A DNA stretch of 56,490 bases, taken from assembly GCA_002071085.1 (NCBI GenBank), contig MWEM01000014.1, positions 1-56,490 of the forward strand, in the 5' to 3' direction. This document shows positions 29,510 through 38,094 of this stretch, piece by piece (the stretch's first letter is position 1; the number at the start of each line of letters is the position of its first letter). Source of the DNA: Thermotogota bacterium ADurb.Bin062 (GTDB taxonomy: Bacteria; Thermotogota; Thermotogae; MWEM01). A program made the position numbers and the translations under genes. The notes below the pieces were generated by a model. The model was given only the letters and a program-made list of their open reading frames with translations. It was not told the DNA's origin and searched no databases.

Positions 29510-31372
29510 CTATATCGGGGTGATCTTACTGATCGCGCCGAACCGGCACACCTCGATACAGCTTCCGCATCTCGTGCAGATCTCGGGGTCGATCCGGTGC
29601 GGTTTCCTGAGCGAGCCGCTGATGGCGGCGACGGGACAGACCCTCGCGCAGGCAGTGCACCCGACGCATTTGGATTCGTCGATATGGTAGCGGATAAGGG
29701 ACCGACACACCTTCGCGGGACATCTCTTTTCTCTTATATGCGCTTCGTATTCATCCCTGAAGAAGCGGATGGTCGAGAGAACCGGCTGCGGAGAGGTTTG
29801 CCCGAGACCGCACAGCGAAGAGTCAATGATCGACTGCCCCAGGGTTTCCAATCGCTCTATATCGCCTTCCTCGCCTTCCCCATTCGTGATTCTTTCCAGG
29901 ATTTCGTACATCACCCGGTTTCCCTCTCGGCAGGGTGTGCATTTTCCGCACGACTCGTCGACAGAGAACTGCAAAAAGAACTTTGCGACGTCCACCATAC
30001 ACGTGTCTTCATCCATGAAGACCATACCGCCCGAACCCATCATCGTACCGATGGTTTTCAAGGTCTCGTAGTCGATGGGCATATCGAGGTGTTCGGCCGG
30101 AATGCATCCGCCGCTGGGACCGCCGGTCTGGACGGCCTTGAAGCTCTTGTTGTTCGGTATGCCGCCGCCGATATCGTAGACGACCTCTCTCAGCGTGATT
30201 CCGATCGGGACTTCCACCAATCCGGTGTTCTTTATCTTTCCGGCCAAACAGAAGACCTTCGTGCCCTTGCTTTTTTCGGTTCCGATACGGGTGAACCATT
30301 CCGGTCCATTCAGGATGATCGGTGGGATGTTGGCGTAGGTCTCGACGTTGTTGTTCAACGTCGGCTTATTCCAGACGCCTTTCTGAGCCGGGAACGGCGG
30401 TTTGACGCGGGGCTGCCCGCGCTTCCCTTCGACGCTCTCGATCAACGCGGTCTCCTCGCCGCAAACGAAGGCCCCCGCGCCCATCCGTATCTCGAGATCG
30501 AAAGAGAACCCGCTGCCCATAATGTTCTCACCGAACAACCCGTATTCTTTCGCCTGTTTGATCCCTTCGGTCAAGCGTTCGATCGCCAGAGGGTACTCGG
30601 CTCGGATGTAGACATACCCCTTCTGCGCGCCGACAGCGTAACCGGCGATGGCCATCGCCTCCAGCACGCTATGGGGATCGCCTTCCAAGATGGAACGATC
30701 CATAAAAGCCCCGGGGTCCCCCTCGTCCGCATTGCACAGAACGAACTTTTCCTTCCCAGGGACCTTACGGGTCAATTCCCACTTCAGTCCGGTGGGAAAA
30801 CCGGCGCCCCCGCGACCGCGCAGGCCGCTCTTCTTGAGCGTGTCGATCACCTGCTCCGGCGTCATTTCCTGCAAAACCTTGCGCAAGGCGAAGTAACCGT
30901 CGCGGGCAATATACTCCTCAATACTCATCGGGTCGATCACGCCCATATTTCGCGTGGCGATCTTCACCTGTTTCGTAAAAAACGGGTGATCGTCGTAAGC
31001 GCTCGTGATCTTCACCTTCGTGCTCGGATCCACGAACAACTTGCTTTCCACGATCCGACCCTTCAGCAAATGCTCGGAAACGATCTGCTCCATATCGGAC
31101 GGTTTCAGTTTCTGGTAGAAGACTCCCTCCGGGTAGAGGATCATCAAAGGCCCCGCGTCGCACATCCCCATACAACCCGTCTCGACCACTTTCACGACGT
31201 CTTGCAGGGCGTACTTTTCCAGCGTCGCCCTCAGAGCTTGCAGGCAACTCTCTTCACCGGAGGAGATACACGCTCCGCCGGCGCACAACAGAATCGTGTT
31301 CGTCGCCGCTCTCGCCTCCACCCGCGGGGCAGGCGCTTCGCTAGCGATCGAAGTCTTATCGGTAGCGCTCAT
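29510..31372 (-). CDS. NADH-binding NuoF/HydB-like subunit with ferredoxin domains
   Basis: 620 residues. Domains in order: thioredoxin-like [2Fe-2S] domain (C30, C35, C43, C67, C71), FMN/NADH core (GRGGAGFPTGLKW, CNADEGDPGAFMDR, GAGAFVCGEETALIES), 4Fe-4S site (ESCGKCTPCREGN and CGLGQ), and a C-terminal pair of ferredoxin clusters (CVGCTACARVCP and CTRCGSCIEVC). This is the layout of HydB in bifurcating hydrogenases and of the beta subunit of NAD-linked formate dehydrogenases. No [FeFe] hydrogenase gene is in the window. The divergent formate dehydrogenase is the obvious partner. Confidence 0.92.
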   Translation of the reverse strand: MSATDKTSIASEAPAPRVEARAATNTILLCAGGACISSGEESCLQALRATLEKYALQDVVKVVETGCMGMCDAGPLMILYPEGVFYQKLKPSDMEQIVSEHLLKGRIVESKLFVDPSTKVKITSAYDDHPFFTKQVKIATRNMGVIDPMSIEEYIARDGYFALRKVLQEMTPEQVIDTLKKSGLRGRGGAGFPTGLKWELTRKVPGKEKFVLCNADEGDPGAFMDRSILEGDPHSVLEAMAIAGYAVGAQKGYVYIRAEYPLAIERLTEGIKQAKEYGLFGENIMGSGFSFDLEIRMGAGAFVCGEETALIESVEGKRGQPRVKPPFPAQKGVWNKPTLNNNVETYANIPPIILNGPEWFTRIGTEKSKGTKVFCLAGKIKNTGLVEVPIGITLREVVYDIGGGIPNNKSFKAVQTGGPSGGCIPAEHLDMPIDYETLKTIGTMMGSGGMVFMDEDTCMVDVAKFFLQFSVDESCGKCTPCREGNRVMYEILERITNGEGEEGDIERLETLGQSIIDSSLCGLGQTSPQPVLSTIRFFRDEYEAHIREKRCPAKVCRSLIRYHIDESKCVGCTACARVCPVAAISGSLRKPHRIDPEICTRCGSCIEVCRFGAISKITPI

Positions 31373-31750
31373 CTATATTTCTCCTTTTTTTACCATCAGG
31401 TCGCTGACGACCTTACCACTTAAGATATGCTGCTGGACGATTCTTCTGGCCTGCTCCGGAGTCACGTGCCCGTAGATGATCGGCGCCTGCCCCTCCATAT
31501 GCACTTCGACTGTCGGCTCGACTTCGCACAGACCCATACAGCCCGACTGCACGACCGACATATCGTCGACTTTGTTATCGGCCAGCTCCCTAACGATCGC
31601 TTGCAAGGTATCCTTGGCGCCCGCCGCGATACCGCACGTGCCCATAGCGACGACGATCTTACCCTTCTTCTCGGTATCCCGCATCTGTAGATCTTTGAGC
31701 GATTTTTCCTTAATCTTCATTAATTCTTCTAGGCTTTTTACCTTTGCCAT
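31373..31750 (-). CDS. Small thioredoxin-like [2Fe-2S] ferredoxin
   Basis: 125 residues: a charged helical start, then VAMGTCGIAAGAKDT (C39) and VVQSGCMGLCEVEPTVEV (C71, C75). Such small proteins accompany NuoE/NuoF-type modules in bifurcating complexes and are often labelled HydD or NADP-reducing hydrogenase subunit. Its stop directly precedes the start of the 620-residue NuoF gene. Confidence 0.87.
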   Translation of the reverse strand: MAKVKSLEELMKIKEKSLKDLQMRDTEKKGKIVVAMGTCGIAAGAKDTLQAIVRELADNKVDDMSVVQSGCMGLCEVEPTVEVHMEGQAPIIYGHVTPEQARRIVQQHILSGKVVSDLMVKKGEI

Positions 31751-31757
31751 AGTCCGA

Positions 31758-32270
31758 TCACCCCCGATATTTTTTCAAAATCTTCGGTACTTCATCCGGC
31801 GTCACGCGGCCGAAGAAATCTTTCTCTCCGATAAGAACTACGGGAGCCATACTGCAGGCGCCCAAACACCTCACCTCGTGAATCGAAAACCGCCCGTCTT
31901 GCGTCACTTCCTCGATACCGACCTTTAGCTCCTCTTTAAGGCGCTCCAAGACCCTATCCGCGCCTTTCACATAGCAAGCGGTTCCCAAACACACCTTAAC
32001 CTGATTCTGTCCTCTGGGTTTCATCGTGAAATAATGATAGAAGGTAACGACGCCGAAAACCGTGCTTTCGGGAATTCCCAACTGTTTGGCTATGAACGCC
32101 TGCACTTCAGCCGGGAGAAAGCCAAAAAGACTCTGCGCTTTATGCAAAACCTCTATCAAGGCTCCGGGCCGGTGACGATTCTTCTCAATGAACGCGTCCA
32201 GCTCCTGATAGAGGGTCTCATGCCGGGCGCATACCGTACACTGCTCTAGGGACAAAGAAAACACCTCCAT
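31758..32270 (-). CDS. NuoE/HydC-like [2Fe-2S] subunit, first gene of operon
   Basis: 170 residues. Ligands in VCLGTAC and RCLGAC, with VFGVVTFYHYFTMKPRGQN as the family segment. It differs from its paralogue by an extra N-terminal Cys pair (C11, C14 in QCTVCARHE), which could bind metal. It begins the operon NuoE, ferredoxin, NuoF-620, NuoE, NuoF-544. The ATG has only a weak ribosome binding site. Confidence 0.92.
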   Translation of the reverse strand: MEVFSLSLEQCTVCARHETLYQELDAFIEKNRHRPGALIEVLHKAQSLFGFLPAEVQAFIAKQLGIPESTVFGVVTFYHYFTMKPRGQNQVKVCLGTACYVKGADRVLERLKEELKVGIEEVTQDGRFSIHEVRCLGACSMAPVVLIGEKDFFGRVTPDEVPKILKKYRG

Positions 32271-32313
32271 AGTGATCCATATACCGATGATCTTCCTTAC
32301 TTTTCCGAAGGCA

Positions 32314-32341
32314 ATTATAACATAACCGAACCGGAAATCAA
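32314..32341 (-). promoter_or_regulatory. Promoter of the NuoEF operon
   Basis: On the minus strand TTGATT (32336-32341), a 16-bp spacer and TATAAT (32314-32319), with a TGT extension before the -10. It lies about 45 bp before the first NuoE-like gene. Confidence 0.75.
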
Positions 32342-32395
32342 CGGAAAAAAGGAGCGGAAAAGCGGATTGTCAAAGGCGCGGGCCCCTCTGGGGGC

Positions 32396-32655
32396 GCTTG
32401 GGAACGCCTGGGAACGCCGAACTTCAGTTCGGTATGTCTTCTGGGAACGCCGAACTTTAGTTCGGCATGTTTTTCCCTTCCTTTCAAAAGGAAAGAAAAG
32501 AAGAAGTTGCGCACAGAGTACACAGAATGCACAGAGAAACGCCCTGGGAGCGCTTGGAAACGCCTGGGAACGCCGAACTTTAGTTCGGCATATTTTTAGA
32601 AAAGTAAAAGATGGTTTCGCACAGAGAACGCAGAGAACACAGAGAAAACATAAAC
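32396..32655. repeat. Composite dispersed repeat cluster
   Basis: Palindromes at 32416-32433, 32449-32466 and 32572-32589 (GCCGAACTTTAGTTCGGC type), each preceded by GGGAACGCC units and followed by a pyrimidine-rich stretch. CACAGAG-rich runs lie at about 32512-32548 and 32618-32646. The order palindrome, 30-50 bp spacer, CACAGAG run is seen twice. It separates the NuoEF operon from fdhA. Confidence 0.85.
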
Positions 32656-32730
32656 CTGGCGTTGACTCACGAAAACACATCTCTTCTTTGTGACCTCCTT
32701 GCCCTACGTGTGAGCTTTTTTTCAAGACAT

Positions 32731-32803
32731 GCCAACTTAAAAGTTGGCGTTCCCAATCGTATCGCACCGTCGCGAAAAGAAGTGGCGTTTACGCCGCGAT
32801 GAC
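32731..32803. repeat. Inverted palindrome and single 58-bp-family unit
   Basis: GCCAACTTAAAAGTTGGC (32731-32748) is a palindrome of the dispersed family in the opposite orientation, followed by CGTTCCC. Immediately after, 32759-32803 is one copy of the unit tandemly repeated at 339-672, ending in GATGACT like the last unit of that array. Confidence 0.8.
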
Positions 32804-32901
32804 TACGTGGGCTAAAAACTATGTGATAGATTCTGTCTTTGTTTCTTGAGTACACCCCATAACTTGATATACACACCAGAAAATCAGATGACCTGTCTTT
32901 A

Positions 32902-32910
32902 TGATATAAT
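32902..32910 (+). promoter_or_regulatory. Extended -10 promoter of fdhA
   Basis: TGATATAAT, an extended -10 element, lies 43 bp before the fdhA ATG. No good -35 box is visible at standard spacing. Confidence 0.65.
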
Positions 32911-32953
32911 TCCAGCAGACCACTAAATATACGAATTCAGGAGGTAATAAGGT

Positions 32954-35671
32954 ATGCAGATCAATGCTTTCATAGACGGGAAGCCGTATTCTTTCGACCG
33001 GCCGATGACGGTGTTGGAAGCTTGCAAGGAGGCCGGAAGGGAGATCCCGACGATTTGTTACCACCCTTCGGTAAAAAGCATCGGCGCTTGTCGTATCTGC
33101 GTCGTGGAAGTGGAGGGTTTTCGGAACCTTCAAGCCGCGTGTACGCTTCCTCTGTCTGATGGCATGAAGATCAAGACCCAATCCCCGCGCATCACGTCTT
33201 CGCGGAAGATGAACATCGAACTACTCCTCTCTCGACACCCCAACGTGTGTATGACCTGTGAATCGAACGGCAATTGCAAACTTCAAGCCCTGGCTTATGA
33301 GTACGGCATAGAAGAACCCGCCTACGGTGTGCAGTTGCGCGGGCTCGAACCGGACGATTCGAGCCTGTTCATCTACCGAGACCTGAACAAATGTATTCAG
33401 TGCCAGCTCTGTGTCCGCGTTTGCGATGAGGTGGAAAATATGTCCATATACTCGATGGCCTATCGCGGATACGAAAGCCTTCCGGAACCTCCATTCGGCC
33501 TCCCCCTGGGGAGCTCCCAATGCGTGTCGTGCGGGCAATGCGCGTCGATTTGCCCGGTTGGGGCGATCGTGGAAAAACCCAGTATGGGCAAAGCGCGTTG
33601 GTGGGAGTTGAAAGCGGTCAAGACGACCTGCCCCTATTGCGGCGTCGGGTGCCAGCTCGACATGTACTACCACCCGAAAACCAACGAGATCATCAAAGTG
33701 ATGCCGTCCGAAGAGAACCCCGAGGTGAACGACGGAATCGCCACTTGTGTGAAGGGCAAGTTTGGGTTTGAATTCGCCAATCACCCCGACCGGCTAAAGA
33801 AGCCCCTCATCCGAAGGGACGGCAAGTTCGTGGAGGTCGAGTGGGAAGAGGCTTTGGACTACACGGCCGACCGCTTGAAAGAGATGTTGCGCAAGTACGG
33901 CCCAGAAGGGATAGGGTTGCTAGGTTCGGCGAAATGTACGAATGAAGAGAACTATATCCTCCAAAAATTCAGCCGCGCCGTGTTCAAAACCAACAACGTC
34001 GACCACTGCGCCCGGTTGTGCCACGCCTCGACCGTCGCCGGTTTGGCGATGAGCTTTGGCAGCGGCGCGATGACCAACAACCTGTTGGATATTCAACACG
34101 CGGACGTTATTCTTCTAACCGGAAGCAACCCGCCCGAGAACCATCCGGTCTACGGATCCCGAATCAAAAAGACTATCCGTGAAAATGGGACGAAGCTGAT
34201 CGTGGCGGACCCGAGAAAGACCGAGTTGGTCGACTACGCCACGATTTGGATCAACCATAAACCAGGGACGGACATCGCCTTGTTCAGCGGACTACTCCAT
34301 ATTATCGCGGCGGAGAACTTGGCCGACGAGACCTTCATCGCCGAACGAACGGAAAAATGGGAAGAGATGAAGGAAAGCCTGAAAGGATTTGACCCGAAGA
34401 CCGTTTCCGAGATCACCGGCGTCCCCGTCGATCTTCTGTACAAAGCGGCGCGGCTCTACGCCGAGGCCGAAAACGCGGCGATCATTTACGCGATGGGGAT
34501 CACGCAGCACGCCTGCGGCACCCATAACGTCATCTCGCTGGCAAACCTCGCGATGGCGACCGGCAACCTGGGCCGGCCCGGTGTGGGAGTGAACCCGCTC
34601 CGTGGCCAAAATAACGTTCAGGGCGCGTGCGACGTCGGAGCCCTTCCGAACGTGTACTCCGGCTACCAAAGGGTTGGCGATCCGGCGATGAAAAAGAAGT
34701 TCGAAGAGTTCTGGGGCGTCACCGGTTTACCGACCAACATTGGCCTGCCTGTTACCGAGATGATCGGCCATCCCAACATCAAAGCGATGTTCGTTATGGG
34801 AGAAAACCCAGCAGTCTCTGACCCCGACTCCGAACACGTAGAAAAATCCTTAGCCGCGCTTGAGTTCTTCGCCGATACCGATATCTTCATCACTGAATCC
34901 AACGTCTATGCCGACGTGATCTTGCCGGCGGCGAGCACCTTCGAAAAGGACGGTACCTTCACGAACACCGAAAGAAGGGTCCAAAGGATCAGGAAAGTCA
35001 TCGAACCCATCGGCGAAAGCAAACCCGACTGGTGGATCGTCCAAGAGCTCTCCAAGCGCATGGGTTATGAGATGAACTATCAAAGCGCCGAGGACATCAT
35101 GAACGAAATTCGGCGATGCACGCCGAGTTACGCCGGTATGGCTTACCACAGGATGGAAAAAATCGGCTTACAATGGCCCTGCCGGTCGGATGAGGATCCC
35201 GGCACTTCCATCTTGCATACCCAAAAATTTGCCCACCCGGATGGAAAGGGCAAGTTTACCCCTATGACTTATAACGATCCTCCTGAAACGCCGGACGCAG
35301 AGTATCCGTTCTATCTGTCTACCGGGCGCATCCTCTACCATTACCACACGGGGACGATGACACGGCGCGTGAAAGCGATCCACGAGAAGGAACCGGAAGT
35401 GAAGATCGAGATCAACCCGACCGACGCCTCGTCCTTGGGTGTGAAGACCGACGACTTGGTACGATTGACCAGCCGCAGGGGGAGCATCGAAGGTAAGGTC
35501 CTGGTCACCGAACGATCCGTCCCGGGCTTGGTTTTCGTTCCTTTCCATTTTGCGGAAGCGCGCGCGAACACGCTCACCGGTAATTTCCTGGACCCCATCG
35601 CGAAGATTCCTTCTTTCAAGGTCAGCGCAGTCAAGATAGAAAAAATAGACCATAAAACAGCGGAGGTGTAA
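32954..35671 (+). CDS. fdhA: Formate dehydrogenase catalytic subunit, cysteine type
   Basis: 905 residues; oxidises formate or reduces CO2. NuoG-like N-terminus: [2Fe-2S] ligands C35, C46, C49, C63; His/Cys cluster H95, C99, C102, C108; two 4Fe-4S sets from C147 and C190. The molybdopterin domain starts with CPYCGVGC and C265. The active site is CARLCH (C352 to H357), where Cys356 occupies the position of selenocysteine in E. coli FdhF. The N-terminal clusters suit docking to NuoE/NuoF partners. AGGAGGTAATAAGGT precedes ATG. The focA gene follows at once. Confidence 0.95.
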   Translation: MQINAFIDGKPYSFDRPMTVLEACKEAGREIPTICYHPSVKSIGACRICVVEVEGFRNLQAACTLPLSDGMKIKTQSPRITSSRKMNIELLLSRHPNVCMTCESNGNCKLQALAYEYGIEEPAYGVQLRGLEPDDSSLFIYRDLNKCIQCQLCVRVCDEVENMSIYSMAYRGYESLPEPPFGLPLGSSQCVSCGQCASICPVGAIVEKPSMGKARWWELKAVKTTCPYCGVGCQLDMYYHPKTNEIIKVMPSEENPEVNDGIATCVKGKFGFEFANHPDRLKKPLIRRDGKFVEVEWEEALDYTADRLKEMLRKYGPEGIGLLGSAKCTNEENYILQKFSRAVFKTNNVDHCARLCHASTVAGLAMSFGSGAMTNNLLDIQHADVILLTGSNPPENHPVYGSRIKKTIRENGTKLIVADPRKTELVDYATIWINHKPGTDIALFSGLLHIIAAENLADETFIAERTEKWEEMKESLKGFDPKTVSEITGVPVDLLYKAARLYAEAENAAIIYAMGITQHACGTHNVISLANLAMATGNLGRPGVGVNPLRGQNNVQGACDVGALPNVYSGYQRVGDPAMKKKFEEFWGVTGLPTNIGLPVTEMIGHPNIKAMFVMGENPAVSDPDSEHVEKSLAALEFFADTDIFITESNVYADVILPAASTFEKDGTFTNTERRVQRIRKVIEPIGESKPDWWIVQELSKRMGYEMNYQSAEDIMNEIRRCTPSYAGMAYHRMEKIGLQWPCRSDEDPGTSILHTQKFAHPDGKGKFTPMTYNDPPETPDAEYPFYLSTGRILYHYHTGTMTRRVKAIHEKEPEVKIEINPTDASSLGVKTDDLVRLTSRRGSIEGKVLVTERSVPGLVFVPFHFAEARANTLTGNFLDPIAKIPSFKVSAVKIEKIDHKTAEV

Positions 35672-35680
35672 CTTAGCATT

Positions 35681-36493
35681 ATGAGCTTCAAACCAGCGGA
35701 AGTATTCGAAAGCTATTGCTGTACGACATCTTTGGCGAAAACCAAGATGACCCCGACGAAATTGTTGCTCTTGGGGATTTTGGCGGGTGTGTTCATCGGA
35801 TTCGGAGCGATCTTCGCCACCACGGCGATGACGGGGGTCACCGTCCTCGGGCTCCAGAAAGCGATCGGCGGCCTCGTTTTTTGCGTCGGACTGATCCTAG
35901 TTGTTGTTGCCGGGGCCGAACTCTTCACCGGAAACGTGCTCTTGCTCATCCCCCTGATGGAAAAGAAGATCGACTCTTCTGGTTTTCTCAAGAATTGGAT
36001 CATCGTTTACTTTGCAAACTTCATCGGTTCGCTGCTTCTGGCGTGGATTTTCCTGGGCACGGACTTGTGGCGCGCCGGAACCGGGCTTACCCCCATTGGA
36101 GAGCAAGCGATGTCGATTGCCAACGCGAAGTCCGGTTTAACTTGGGGACAGGCCTTCTTCCGCGGGATGCTCTGCAATATCCTGGTTGACCTCGCGGTCA
36201 TTATGGCTATGGCGGCAAAAAGCACCGCGGGCAAGATTATGGCCATCATCTTCCCGATCTCGGCTTTTGTTGCCTCCGGGTTCGAACACTCGATCGCCAA
36301 CATGTACTTCATACCCGCCGGCCTTTTCATCAAAGGCGCAGCCGCCGCGGACGCCGTAGCGAAGTTTTCCAACCTCAATTGGGGCAACTTCCTATTTAAC
36401 AACCTCATTCCCGTCACCTTAGGGAACATCATCGGACCCCTCCTGTTCCTGTGCATTCCCTATTACTACGTGTACAGGAAGAAATCCGCTTAA
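35681..36493 (+). CDS. focA: Formate/nitrite transporter family channel
   Basis: 270 residues, six membrane helices. Family segments GAELFTGNVLLLIPL, LCNILVDLAVIMA and FVASGFEHSIANMYF, with the central pore His in GFEHS. Likely moves formate in or out for the formate dehydrogenase just upstream. GGAGG lies inside the end of fdhA, about 14 bases before the ATG. Confidence 0.94.
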   Translation: MSFKPAEVFESYCCTTSLAKTKMTPTKLLLLGILAGVFIGFGAIFATTAMTGVTVLGLQKAIGGLVFCVGLILVVVAGAELFTGNVLLLIPLMEKKIDSSGFLKNWIIVYFANFIGSLLLAWIFLGTDLWRAGTGLTPIGEQAMSIANAKSGLTWGQAFFRGMLCNILVDLAVIMAMAAKSTAGKIMAIIFPISAFVASGFEHSIANMYFIPAGLFIKGAAAADAVAKFSNLNWGNFLFNNLIPVTLGNIIGPLLFLCIPYYYVYRKKSA

Positions 36494-36518
36494 GTTGTAA
36501 CACGGTTTGAAAATAAAA

Positions 36519-36571
36519 AACCGCTTTGGCTCCTATCCCGTTCTGCGGGAGAAGGCCAAGGCGGTTTTTTT
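36519..36571 (+). terminator. Strong intrinsic terminator after focA
   Basis: AACCGCTTTGGC pairs with GCCAAGGCGGTT with one mismatch. An inner CCCG/CGGG hairpin is present and a seven-T run follows. An A-run on the other side could make it bidirectional. Confidence 0.92.
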
Positions 36572-36663
36572 CAGTCGGAGGCCCCGGCTGAGCGCGGGAG
36601 TCCTTCCCCGCGGGATGCGTGTTCTCCGAACGCGGTCGACGCTATTCGAAAGGTGAGGGGATC

Positions 36664-37272
36664 GTGGACACTCAAGGGGCGGGCAGAATACCGCTGATCA
36701 TCTTGACGGGGGGGATTTCCCGTCGTATGAACCACGTGTTTAAAGGCGCTCTCGAGATCGACGGCCTCTCTTTCGTCGAACGGCTGATAAAAAAACTAAG
36801 CCCTATCTTTGAAGAAACGGTGTTGGCCGGCTCTCAAAAAGAGCTCGAACAGTATGAGAACGACCCACGCCTAACGGTCGCGCCCGACCGATACCTCGGG
36901 ATCGGCCCGTTCGCGGGCATACTCACCGCCTTCGAGACAACCGGCGCGGAAGAACTCTTTTTGTGCCCGTGTGATAGCCCTTTTGTCACGGTCGAAATCG
37001 TTCGTGAATTGTTGGCAGTTCGGTGGGGCTTTAACGCCGACATCACCATCCCGATTTCCGGAAACCGGTTTTACCCGCTGATCGGTCTCTACCACCGCCG
37101 CGTCGTCCCTCGTATCCACGAGCTCGTCGAAGGAGGTCGTAACGCGATCCGCTTTCTCTTCAGAACCTGCCCGACGCTGATGGTCCATTTCAAAGACCCC
37201 ACGCCTTTCTTAAACATCAACACCTGGGAAGACTACGAACGTTTACTGAAAAACGCGAAACCCCTCGATTAA
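36664..37272 (+). CDS. mobA: Molybdenum cofactor guanylyltransferase-like protein
   Basis: About 202 residues. Nucleotidyltransferase start PLIILTGGISRRMNHVFKG (family LxGGxSxRMGxDK, with Gly replaced by Asn and Lys kept), then PDRYLGIGPFAGILTA and CPCDSPFV with the metal-binding Asp. It would attach GMP to molybdopterin for formate dehydrogenase. GTG 36664 is used because GGTGAGGGG precedes it. The frame is open to 36619. The strong terminator upstream means that read-through or its own promoter is needed. Confidence 0.85.
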   Translation: MDTQGAGRIPLIILTGGISRRMNHVFKGALEIDGLSFVERLIKKLSPIFEETVLAGSQKELEQYENDPRLTVAPDRYLGIGPFAGILTAFETTGAEELFLCPCDSPFVTVEIVRELLAVRWGFNADITIPISGNRFYPLIGLYHRRVVPRIHELVEGGRNAIRFLFRTCPTLMVHFKDPTPFLNINTWEDYERLLKNAKPLD

Positions 37273-37336
37273 AGGAGCTTTAGATGACATAGACCCGGTA
37301 AAGCCGCCCGGAGTCGGTCATGCTTTTTCCATAAGA

Positions 37337-37353
37337 AAATGGGCGGACCGCCC
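37337..37353 (-). terminator. Possible terminator of the division operon
   Basis: GGGCGG and CCGCCC around a single base (37341-37353), followed on the minus strand by ATTTTCTT, directly after the rsmE stop. The loop is very small, so a few inner pairs would have to open. Confidence 0.45.
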
Positions 37354-37356
37354 GCT

Positions 37357-38058
37357 TCAATCAACGGACGACAGGAGAGTGGCCCACACGAAACCGCAGA
37401 GCGCAGCCGTTTCGAGTCGGAGTATCCGTTTTCCGATCGAGCAGGGCGTGAAGCCCGCGCGGATGCAGAGTTGCACCTCATCCGGGTGGAATCCCCCTTC
37501 CGGCCCCACGAAGAGGAGGGCCGGGCCCGATTGTCGCCGGGTATCAAACAGATCGGTCGGGCTGGACGGCTGAAGGAGGATCCTCTGCGGGTATCGCTCG
37601 ACGAGGGCGAGCGCCTCTTCGAGCCTCCCGAACTTTTCAAAAGTTGGCAGAAGCGGGTTTTCGGATTGTTTAATCGCCTTTCTCAAGGTATAGGAAACTT
37701 TGTTGAGGTTGATATCCCGATACTTCGAATAACGGCTGGGAAAGAGGTAGAAGTCCGTCACCCCCAGCTCCGTTCCCTTTTCGATCAAGACCTCTTCCCG
37801 ATCCCACTGGGCGTGAGCGATACCGACGGCCACCCGTTGAGAGGGCGAGCGCTCGATCTGGCTGATCTTTTCCGTTATGCGGGCGGTCGTTCGGTCGCGC
37901 GCGAAGCTCACGATACCGGCGTACAAGGCGCCGTTGCCGTCCGTGAACACGATCCGTTGTCCCTCTTCCACCCGCATCACCTGGAAGTGCCGGTACTCGT
38001 GGTCGTCAAACCAGGCTTTGTTTTCTTCCACCTTCACCGCGTAGTAAAACCGACTCAT
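37357..38058 (-). CDS. rsmE: 16S rRNA m3U1498 methyltransferase
   Basis: 233 residues, SPOUT-class enzyme acting on 16S rRNA in the assembled 30S subunit. N-terminal PUA-like part (HFQVMRVEEGQRIVF), then EKGTELGV, FVGPEGGF and IGKRILRLETAA, the knotted SAM site. Last gene of the division operon, 36 bp after the helicase, with AAAGGGGG before the ATG. Confidence 0.95.
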   Translation of the reverse strand: MSRFYYAVKVEENKAWFDDHEYRHFQVMRVEEGQRIVFTDGNGALYAGIVSFARDRTTARITEKISQIERSPSQRVAVGIAHAQWDREEVLIEKGTELGVTDFYLFPSRYSKYRDINLNKVSYTLRKAIKQSENPLLPTFEKFGRLEEALALVERYPQRILLQPSSPTDLFDTRRQSGPALLFVGPEGGFHPDEVQLCIRAGFTPCSIGKRILRLETAALCGFVWATLLSSVD

Positions 38059-38094
38059 ATGCGCCCCCTTTCCGCTTAGGAGGCGAGTCTCTGC

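Noticed and set aside
29468..31423. 651-residue open frame opposite the NuoF-620 gene
   Set aside because: It is the antisense of a gene with clear NADH, FMN and Fe-S motifs. Long antisense frames are common at this GC content, and its translation shows no recognisable domain.
32315..32767. 150-residue Cys/Leu-rich frame before fdhA
   Set aside because: It is made of CACAGAG runs and palindromic repeats. Low-complexity LCVLC peptides of this kind are a known false gene type.
34016..34024. Possible selenocysteine codon in fdhA
   Set aside because: The catalytic codon is TGC and the gene has no internal in-frame TGA, so no recoding is needed.
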